In this document: positions 38,601 to 50,600 of the stretch, one piece after another
Layout: each line of letters begins with the position of its first letter
How positions within the stretch are numbered: the first letter of the stretch is position 1
Assembly: GCF_020882245.1 (NCBI RefSeq)
Contig: NC_083598.1
Location: 58,441,858-58,505,857, forward strand
Reading direction: 5' to 3'
Origin: Rhopalosiphum padi
Lineage: Eukaryota; Arthropoda; Insecta; Hemiptera; Aphididae
Length of the DNA stretch: 64,000 nucleotides
Position numbers and translations under genes: made by a program
The notes under the pieces: model-generated
What the model was told of the DNA's origin: nothing
Databases searched by the model: none
What the model saw: only the letters and a program-made list of their open reading frames with translations

Positions 38601-41600
38601 TGTACAACACCGAGAGTTATCGCAATCAAATATTTATAATATAATAGGTAACAGTTTTGTAATAGGAACGTGTAAACAAATATAATACGGAACACAAATG
38701 TTAACTTAAATATAGGTAAAACTTGTAATTTCAAAATATATGTTAAAATTGAACTTGTATATACAGACAGATACGAAAATAAATGATAATCCGGTAAATA
38801 CAGGTTGTTTCTCAGAGTAAAAATGTTTGAAGAAAGATGCTGTATATTTTTTTTGTACCAAACATCATAATATAAAATTGAACAAATGACAAATATGTAC
38901 GTATTGTATGAAAACGACTAAAGGATCGAATATATTTCCGATAAAATAAAACGAATAAAAAATGCTTTTTATAATAATAAATTGTACAACTTAATCTACC
39001 GGACAAGGAAGTGGATGTAGATATGTGGATAAGGAAGTGTTAATCGACACGAGATTTTTCAAATCGACTGAAATACACATCTGTATAAATATAAAATTAT
39101 AAAAATATTATTCTCTCGATGGTATTACAACAACTGCCTACTTAGGTGATTGTCACGAACGTTCTACTGGAAGAAAACACGGACGACTACCCAACGAAAA
39201 CTACACTAGCTATTGCCTACGAAACAAGGGTGGGCTATGTGTGGCAGTCGTTTGCGAATGGCGGCAATATTATTATTATTATTATAAAAATATAACGTTC
39301 ACTGTTTCGATCCAGAACACAAAAGAGGGTGAAACAAAAACACAACGCTCGGGTGACGTCACTGGCCAAGGTCGGCGGCGGCTGAGCTACTCAAACCCCC
39401 GGACGGTGAATAATAATAATAATAACAACAGAAACAAACGCTCTCACTGGACCAGCCCAAACTGAGGTCGGGTTGCGTCGCGTCGCTTCGCTCGAAAAGC
39501 GTGGGAGAGAATTCGCGGCGGCGAGAAATTGGAAAGTGAAGTACGACGACTATGGTGTGCGCGTGTGCTGCGATGCAACAACGGTCAGGCGGCGGGTAGT
39601 TGAGGATTTAGGGGTCGATCCGATTGAGGAAATGGCGGGGCGGCGCCGGCAGCGTTAGCGTAGAAGAGAGGACGGCGTTTGTTGTGCCGGGTGGCGGTAC
39701 ATATTTGACCGTGAATTGCGGAGGCCAAGCCGATGCAGCCATATCAACGCGACAAGAAATACCGTATACACTTTGACAGCGTTTCGCTTTCGTGATTTCG
39801 TCCGGAAACAGCCATTGTACCGGTACGGCTAAACTAATAAATATTAAATAATAATACTATACAGAATATTATTACATTGCATTAAAGCGTGCGAGGGTTT
39901 TTTCGAACAGTATAATTGTAGCATATGGTTACCCTTCTTCGACTATTTTTTACCTTACAATTAATAAAAGAAAAAGTAGTCAAGTAGGTAACTGCTCTGC
40001 TGTAAATAATGTGTCGAGTATACTTCGAAATTGTAAAGGTAACTGTAATGGATGTGTTACGTTTGAATTCAACTATAAATCATTATAAATGATTAAATTG
40101 ATTTTTTAGTGGAGACGGTCTAACTTTTTGGTAACCAAGGTTAACAAACAGTCAAACAATATTAAAACGTTAAAAAATGTTCGTATTTTATTTTTAAAAC
40201 ACGAAAGTACAAACTAGATTCGATTTTTACTAAAAACTTCCCTCAGAGTTGATGATCAGAGAATTACTTTAATTGAAAAACGTGTCTTCAGAAAAAAAAT
40301 AAAAATCACATTATTGTAAAATCAATGCATTCGTTGATTGATCCACCCATAATCTAAAGTATAGATGTTTAATATTTTCAATTCTGAGTGGAGCAATGAA
40401 TGAACTAATTTTACAATGAAGTGTTTTTTATTATAGTAGAAATTTCAAACTTTCAAAGAAGTTTCTGGTAACATTCAGTTTGTACAGGATGGGGCGAAAC
40501 AGACAGTGCAGTTTTGAAAGGCTATTAAAAAAACTACGAAACTTTCAGAAATTATGTTTATTTAATTTTCTTCAGAACATTATGCCGTTTTATGTATCAA
40601 GTTTCAAAAATGTCATCAGAAATATGATGGCCACCAGTAGGTTAGGTGATGAAGGTGACTTTTGAAGTTTTCGGCCGCATTTTGACACATTTCGATTGGT
40701 ATAGTGGTATAGCGCCAATTTCCCCCTAATTTCTTTTTGAGGTTTTCCAAGGTGTGAGGCCGATGTTTAAAAACCTTTTTCTTCGGGTAGCCCCACAAGC
40801 AAAATCACAAATACTCAAATTCGGTGAGCGCGCGGGCTACCCCTCAGAGAACACCATTTTCAAAAAACGTACGGACGGCGAAGCCTCGTTGTTCACTAGA
40901 CCAAACCATGGTGATGACCGATAATGGCATGGCCTGCCCGACCAAATGAGACCATCATAATCACACTATGCGCACCACACGGAATGTATACCAACCTTTC
41001 AAAAATGCACAGTTTGATTTGCCCCACTCTGTACATAGGTGGATTAAAAGTAGATATTTCTCTACACTTTTTAAAATAATCGGGAAACAAAAAATTAAAT
41101 TAAATTAAAAACATTTTGTTAATATTTTAATATATTAATATTAAAACCGTTTGGTAATTAATCATAATTATGAACAATAATTTTATTATGATCATGGTTT
41201 TCACTAAAAATTGCGCAAAAACCGTGTTTGTATATAACTCCTATATTGTGGTGTAGAGACACTAGAGACGTATATTAATCAAGTAATACCCGTACACTAA
41301 CTATAAACAACTAACAAGCTTATTAATTAATTATGAGAACATTCTTTCAATGTTGACCGGAATTTTGTAAGTGTTTACCGTTTACCCGATCGTATTCTTT
41401 AACATTTAAGAAGATACCACACCCGATGTGTTGTCTCCGTCCTACAAACGGTACAATATGACAAATTTTCGTCTATAACAACCAATTAGCATAAATATTA
41501 AGAGGACGTCGCACCCGCATGTGTTGTCTCTGTCTTACACACCATACGACATGGTAAATTTTCGTTCACCAGTTTCAAGTGTTAGTGTGCTTTTAGTTTT

Positions 41601-44600
41601 GATATTAGAGCGAATTGACCTATTATCAAACTTTTAGGTAAGAACATTATCTGTGTTTTCTCGTTGGTTTTTTACGATATTTTAATTTTTAAGTGAGTTA
41701 TGAGTATGAAAAATATAAATATTTGGAAATGCTCATAATTCACTTAAACATTTTTAAATTTTTTTTTTTTTTTTAGAAGAATGTTGAATTAAAAACGATG
41801 TTTGTCGCTAAATAAATACATGATATGTTATATTTTACATAACAATATATAGAATTCTCACTGAGCCACTGAGGATAATAAGTAATATTGTAATAAGTAC
41901 ACTATCGTCGCGTCGCCAACTCGAACTCTAGCTAATTAATGATAAATGATAGTACAATATTACGTTATAGTAATGTCTAATAAGTAATAACACTTTAAAT
42001 TGTACGATATCGTTTTATCTTTCTGTTGTTGAGATCACACTCGTTTTCGACAGCTGGCAAGGCGCAGCTGCCGAAGTCGGTGTCAATTTGAAGTTTTGAA
42101 CAGTGCACGATGTCGTTATCGAATAATTTTATTATTGTTATTGTCATTATTATGCAACTCGATAAATAAAAAATAACGATGGGAAGGCAGACCTATAATT
42201 TAATTTAATCCCTCCACCCTCCCACCAATAATTACCCTATCAAAACCATCATCAACAACAACAACAACAATAACAACAACAACCGGTGGCCGGTCGGAAT
42301 ACGAATTGAATGAGGGGGGGGAGGTTGTGGTGCGAGTATTAACGTAAATAGTGTTACGGTAGACCGTGCATACGTCATGCACTGCAGACATGGCATGGCG
42401 GTGTGATGGGTCGGGGTAGGGAGAGCTCGCCGGGGCTGTTGGAAAACAACAACACGACGGCGTGGAAAGAAGGAAGAAGAAAAAAAAAAAGCGCCGAAAC
42501 CCGGAGCCGGGCCGCTAGCGAACTGCGTACTTCCGAAAAACCCGCGCGCGCGGGAGAGGGATCGACACAAACACCGGGCCCGACGCAGCCGCGACACCAG
42601 TCGCCGTCAGTCGTATACGCACCGTCCGAAGCGATCGCCATGCAACACGGCGGCCGCTGTCGTCGATACCGTCGTAGTAGTTGTTGTTGTTGTGGTCGTT
42701 ATTGCTATTGTTGGTTATTGTCGAACGGTACGGCCGTCCACAGGCACAGTGTCGATATCGTCGAGCGCGATTCGCGTGTTGTTGAGCACAGCGGAAAATC
42801 AACGATGACGGCCCACCGACAGCGACGCCGCCCCGGTTTTACTGCTGCTGCTACGATAACAACAACAACGGCACCGTCGTCGTCGCGCCAAATAATAATA
42901 TAAAATATACAATTTATTAAACGCTCTACAATAAATCGTATAATTCGTTGTTATTATCGTAATTCGTAATACATTATCGTTCCGAACGTTGTCGCCGTCT
43001 GCCTTCAACGTCCCTCCGTCGTCGCCTTCCCGTCGTTTGTCGTCCGTTCGATACACAACGAAAAACGTTATTATTCGACAATCGAATAATTTTTACTCTA
43101 TCGCATTTGTCGCGTCGCAGTCCGTGATATTATTATTTTCATTTTCATTATTATTATTATTAATATTTTATACAGTGCGCCGTCGGTCGCATCGCGTTTG
43201 TCCGTCGTCGCCATTGATAAGTGCGTAAGGCGTAACTCGTAATTACATAGTATTTTTACGCGCTCACTGTACACAGACCGTACTTATCAACGCACACGCG
43301 TTGTTGTTTATTATTATTATTATTATTATTATTATTTTTATACACCGTCGTCATAATATATTTATTATCTATAATAATATACTACCTACATGTGTAACAC
43401 ACGGCGCTAATCGTTCGACCGCCCGTTATAAATTTGTTTACATTGCACCAAAGTGTAAGTTTATTTCGTATTAGCGTACACCGTCCATACGTGTTAACCG
43501 ATATTTATTATGTGTATATTTAATGTTATTGAAAATTGAAATATAATAATTGGGGTTTGCCGTACTCCCTAGGAACCGTAGGACCACATAAATATTTCGA
43601 AAATAAAAAATAAAACGCACTTATAGAGACACCGCACAGTTAATTTAAATCCTATTAAATGTTATTATTATCGACCACCCTTGACCTTCGTCACACTCGC
43701 AAGTGCAGAATAATAATATAATATTATACACACATAATACATTGATATTAATATGTCGTACTTAATAAGAACTGATAAATGAGATGTATTATCTGGTAAA
43801 AAGCTTTAAAATTTTTTTATTGTAATCTAAAATATGAATTTCAAGGTTAAAAATTCTTACACACAATTTTATAGGTAGTGTTCATTTTTACGCTATTCAA
43901 ATCTTTAATTATACTTAGAAAATAAATACAATTTCTGATACTGATCTTAAATGTAGGTACCTTATTATTTTTATAATTAAAAAAAAAATTATTCAAATTA
44001 TCTACAATTTAATTGTCACAATAAATGAATTAAAACTAAATAATTAAAGAATAACAATATTTTTTGTAAGACATCAATAAATATTTAATTATGAATTAGA
44101 GTTAGAAAAATTAACTTAATTAAATTAATCCACATAACCATTTTGTATTAACTTCTAGGTATTTTGCTATAATATTGAATTCCTTTATATATATATAACA
44201 GATTATGGTAGAAAATAAATGATTAATTTTGGCATTAAAATGATAATAAATATAATAAAAGTATTTGATGTATGTAGATATTTTTTTTTCCTATTATTTA
44301 AAAATAAATTATTCATGTGGTACTAATAGTCTTATTCAACAATTACTCTCAATTTATTAATATTTGTTTCTTATTAATTATATTATTTAACTGAATACCG
44401 AAGTACTTAACCGACAACTGTCTATTGTTTATAGATGATGGATACGAAAAAAGATTTTGAATTTGAAGAACTTATAATATGTGGTTGTTGCAAGCAGAAA
44501 TTCAATGAAACAGAATTTGTGCCAAAAGAACTTAGTTGTAAACACTGTTTTTGTTTACAATGTGTTAAGACTACTATGCTCAAAGGTTTAGAAGTATATT

Positions 44601-47600
44601 GCATAAACTGTTGGAAGCGTACTGAATTAGATGAGCAATCTCCAGAGACTCTACGAACTCAAAAGTCTATTCTCAGTCTAATTAGACACCTGGCAAATGT
44701 TAAAGTCAATAAATCTGTTGATAAAGAACGAAAGGTTTGTTATTAATATTAAATTTTAAAAACGTTGATAATTTAAACATTTTGGTATTTGTTTTTAGGG
44801 TGAAAATTGTCATACACATGGAATGCCATTTTCATTTTGGTGTTACAATTGCCAACAGCTGTTATGTCGAGCGTGTGGAACTCAATCAGATCATATTGGA
44901 CATTCTATAAAATCAAATAATGATGCACGTGACCATCTAATCAGTGAAGTAAGTATTATTTGCTATTTAGATTTTAAACTTATTAATAACCTATTTTTAT
45001 ATTATAGGTTCAAGTTGAAACTATAGCTATTGCTAAATTGATGAGTGAAATACAAAATTTATTTGGACACAAACGCCAATTTCTCTTAAGGGTTTTAGAT
45101 GCCTGTAACACACTAAAAACTCAAATTGAACTTGAGCTAAATAGTGGTTGGACTCAAAATACAAATGATTTACTGCAGACCAATGAAGCTTTGAATAGTA
45201 TCAAACCGTCAAATTTACGTACAGATGATTTATATGATTTACAATTATATTTGAATCGGTTAGAACAAGTGAAACAGAAAGTACAAAATAAATACTCAGA
45301 ACAATTTGCACATGGCCAATTAGAAGATATTATATCTTCTACTAATTTGTTAGATTTTGGTATGATCAAACAATCGTTGTCCTCATTACAGTCTATGGCT
45401 TTAGAATCATATAAGTCTGCAGATTTGGCAAATCCAAATACTCATATTTTTTTCTTGGCTAACTATTGTACAGCACAATTGTTTACAAGGTATGTACTAC
45501 CTAAACATGTCACACAACTTGTAAATGGACCAGAATTTCCAAAAAATTCTCCTGGGAACTCATCTACCACTCAATACACAACATCATTATCTTCAATTTC
45601 ATCAAATGAACCAGTACTGATAACTTCACAAAGCAGTCCACCACCAGCTATTTTGAATAGTGTACCTTCAATACGTAATGTTAATACTTTTCCCATGTTT
45701 TACTTCAATATTGAGGTAAATGGGACACCATTTGGTCGTTTAGTTATTGAAACTCGTCCAGATGTGGCGCCAAGAATGTCAAAGAATTTTGAAGTATTAA
45801 CTGTGGGGGATACAAATGGTTGTTCATATAAAGGCTGCTCAATATTTCAATGTTGGGATGGAGAATCTGTGATTACAGGTGATTTTGAATTAAACAACGG
45901 TCGTGGTGGTAAATCAATATATGATGAAAGTTACTTCATGCCTGATGATACTAAGTTTCCTGCAGTTCGAGGAGCTGTAGGAATGCGCCGCACTCAAAAA
46001 CGTCATGATAATATGGGTATGGTTGGATCACAGTTTCGTATTATACTACAAGAGATGCGTGGGTTCACAGCAATTTTTGGGCATGTGGTAGATGGCATTG
46101 ATCTCGTTGAAAAAATGGCCTCGTTTGGAGATCAAACTGGCAAACCGTCCAAGACTTTTGTCATATCTAGTTGTGGTAAAGTGTAACATTACCCCTTTTT
46201 TAATGTAAATTTAAACTAAATAATCGATCGAGTAGTTTATAGAAACAAGTGAACATTTATGTGTATTTTTGTAATCCATTATCGAAAGTTTCGATACATT
46301 TATTTTGAAATCCAAACAGTATATTATCATATGTATTAGTTTTAAATAATAACGATAATTATATCCCACATATTAAAATTTATCAAATAATATAATGGTG
46401 TTTTAAAAATTTAAGTTGTGCACAGTGAATGATTTATGTTATTATTTTTTGAAATGTGTACCATTATATCTTAATTATACTTCTTTTCTTACAAACATGC
46501 ATAAGTTATATATTTAAAGTCTGGAATATTATAACATATTATATAGAGTTTGAGGTACACAAACATTGATGTCCATATTTTACAATTTCAATTATATTGT
46601 TTTTACATTTTACTATAAATAGATCTATTAAAGTTGATTTAATTATTGTTAATTTGAGGTAAATAAAAATTAAGTATCTACATTTATAATTTGATAAAAA
46701 AATATAATTACGCAAAATTCTCCTCATACCAGGAATTTTTTTTGTAAACTAACATATTTCAACAGCAAACAGTTTTTTTATTTTAATTGAAAATAGTTAA
46801 ATTTATATGTAAGTAAAAAATGGTCTTATGAATATTTTTTTAATGTATTCTCAATGTCCTCATTATTTTTTGATTTTACCCAGACATGATTTTGTTTTTG
46901 AAAATGTTTTACTCATCATAAAACAAGCTTGTTTTCTTTTATCAAACTAAATAATTGTAAACCGAGTTATATAATATAAATATATTATATTATATATTTT
47001 GATGAGTGAAGTTAATATATTATTAATCAGAAAGATAAATTATGACATATTCGTATATGAATTAATTATAAATAATTTTGGAGTGTCTGTCATGCAAAAT
47101 AAATATATTTTCAATGGGATTTATTATTTTTATTTGATAAAAATATTCACGAATATTGAATAATATGTATAGCAAATCTTAAATTTGAATTTTGAGAGTA
47201 TAAAATATATATGTATACAAATTGTATGTAACTATTTGTTTTTTAATATTTTTAGAATAACCTAAATGCAGAATAAAATCATGTGCCACAGATCAAATTA
47301 TAAATATCCAAATATTCAATAAATGTACATCCCAATGATATAGATATAATTAAATAATTGTTATTATTTACACGTAAAAATATTTTAAAAATTTACATTT
47401 AATATTAGATTTTTAAAATTGAATTAAAAAATGTAAGCAACAGGAATTGACTAGATGGGTTGCCACAGTACAAATAAAGGCAAATCATTATATTTTAAAA
47501 ACTGATTACAAAACAATGTAAACAATTTAATTATATTGAGAACGATCATATTATAACATATTATCTTTTATTTGAGATGCTTTTAAAAACTATCAAGAAA

Positions 47601-50600
47601 TGTGTGTGCATTAGTATTAAAACCCGGACAGAATTATTAGTCGGCTTAGAATTTAAAAAATTCATTAAGTTAGGCAGCTTAAAAATTAAATACACATACA
47701 CTTTGTTGATCTGAGGTAGATCTAACATGATAGTATAGCATATTTTTTTATTGGATTGAGCAATAAATTACCATTTATAAATGCTAATATTAATCTCCCA
47801 TAAACAAATGGTACAGTTATTAATTATTATATAATATTTTTAATGTTTCATAGTGACTAATCTAAATTACTTAAGATCATATTCAAAATTTAAACTTTAA
47901 ATAATTGAAAGTAAAGTATTGTATTTAAGAGGAAGTATTACTCGCATGTATACATACGTGTAGCATAACAAATCAACATACTAGATTATTATAAACAATT
48001 ATTCATAATTATTAAAATTAGAGCAAATTTACTTATTATCAAAATTGTAGAGAAGAATAAAAACTAAAAAGTAACAAAATGTTCAAGCCATTCTTTTTCT
48101 ACATATTTTTTTTTAACACCAGTATGAATTTTAAAATTAAAATATGAAAAAAAAACTGCTTGAGCACAGCAAATATTGTCTCCAAACAATTTTATAACAT
48201 GTACATTTTCTATAATATTAGTTAATCATTAATAAACTGTAATAAGAATCCAATATGTAAATGTGCTGTTATATTATTATGTATAAGACAGAGACAATAA
48301 ATATGGGCCGGTGGTGCAACATAATATTAATATAATTATTTAGTAATGCATCCATATACAATCATTTTCATTTAACAAATTTTGTGATTAAGAAGATATG
48401 TAAAAGTTTTATTCAAAGATGTTTAATTTTGTTTACATACATTTACAATTATGTATAGATAATTTATCTCATATTTTAAATCTTTCCCAGACCTATCCAA
48501 AAATTTTAAATACTGTGATTTAAATTCTACTGTATTACCTGAATGATTATTCATACTTAAATTTATGGGCCCACCAGAAAAAAATTCCAGATCCATGGGT
48601 GCATTACGTGACTATTTATTTTTTGGATATGTTAAAGAAACAATGTGTATATTACAATTATCATTAACCACAGAGGAGCTAATAAAAATTAATGGAGTCG
48701 AATATCATGGATAAACTTTCCAATGTTGATGAAATTGACTATTAGATATTGTTAGTGTCGCTAACGGAAACCACTTAGAACATATACGAATCTACCAGAA
48801 ACTAAATCATTCATAATATTGTCATTGATTATAAATAGTATTATTGATAATAAATGGTATTATTTTATTTAATGTATCATTATTACTGAACCACGGAACT
48901 TAAAATATAAAACCATTAAATGCGCTGTATATTTATTTCTTAATAGTATTAATATTAAATATTATGTGTTGTGTAATAAATAACATATAAATTAAATTTG
49001 GTAGATACTAAATTATTTTTATGAAATTCGAGAAGCTTATAAATTAATTTAATGCTAATACTCTTCAGTTATTAATAATTTAATAAATATTATAAATCTA
49101 TCCATCTTCAAAAATATATAATTTTTATGTATTTTAGTTAGCTAAAATATCTTTCAAGTTTATTGTTTAATAATGCACTAACATTTTAAATAGTAAATAT
49201 TATAATTAATAAATAAAAATAAATAGAACTTTGTTATACATACCTTATAATAGACGTCAGGCACATATTGTTTGTCGGAAGATTCTCGAACAAATCCCAA
49301 TTCGGGTACATCCTTGGTTGGTACCAAACAATCATCTTTGACTAAAGCCATACACTGATTAGACACACTATAGCCTTCCATGTGTACTTGACATTTTTCA
49401 TCTCCTATAAATACCATACAAATTAAGTAAAAGTAATAAATAAAAATGCATTTATCAGTTATTAATCAAGATTATCATAAATATGAACTAAGCCATTTGG
49501 CTACATAAACAATTTATAAAACTTATATTTTTTACTGTTATAAATCATGAAAAAATGTAATAAAAACTACTAACTTTATTTTAAATTATATAATAAGAAT
49601 TCTTTATGAAAATAAATAATAATACAATTCTGTATTTATAATAAATATTACAAGATAATTGTGTATTTTCAGATTTACGACAAACTTTAAGAACTATTAT
49701 ATTATTGCTCTATTTATAATATATAATAAAAAAAAAATAAGCTGAATAAAAATGTATAATAGTTATACAAGCGTAATAAATTACACTAAAAACATTTAAA
49801 ATTAACCTATTTATAAGATATTATATTATTAATTTTATTTACATACCCGTAACACAGACAGTAACAAATTTTGAACCAAAATATCCATTAGATGCATAAC
49901 GACAAGGATTTGGATGTAAATTTTGAAAATATCCAGCCATTATACATTCTTGAGCAGATAGAAAATGACTTTTTATGTTTCTAACATATTTTACCTAAAC
50001 ATTATTTAAAAAAATTTAAAGAATTATAGTTATAGTGATAAATATATAACAAATACTCCTACAGTTCCATTTTGCATGTCTTCAGTCAAAAGATCGGTAA
50101 AAATCCATCCAACACATGTAAGACCCAAACATCTGGCCAATTCATTAACTATATCTTGTTTTTCATCAGACAATAATTTAACATGATCTCTTGAACTTTC
50201 CTAAAACATTAGTACTTATCAACTAGTGCCATTATTAATTGAACAAAAAAAAAGAAAACAACAAATTTTTCTATAAAAAAAAATAAGTATCAATTAATGA
50301 GAATATATTTACTTGAGGAGGTTCATAGATTGCTGCAACTACAGCTCTTATACCAAGTGGTATATCAGGATGCATTTCATATCGGCCATACAAAAATCCA
50401 ATACGTTGATGCCCTGTAATTCTCCAATAATTCAAGAAACGTTCCACTAATTCTGAGTTTTCAAACATAACATTGTCAACATGCCTATAGGTCTATCAAA
50501 ATTAAAAACAGTTGTATAAATCAATAAAATAGCTATTAACTATTTACTTATTCTATTTACTTGTCTGTTTAATGTAATGGCTGATGGTTGACATTTTGAA

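Larger units (their letters stand above)
35818..39149. other. NPL4 intron 9, middle part
   Basis: AT-rich intron with no gene. It contains one copy of an interspersed family (37410-37580) and a 58-bp palindrome, both listed separately. Confidence 0.45.

Noticed and set aside
42403..42903. 166-residue Arg/Ser-rich ORF on the plus strand, with long ORFs on the minus strand too
   Set aside because: All frames are open because the block is GC-rich with triplet repeats. No domain and no conserved-looking composition; it fits a promoter/5' UTR better.
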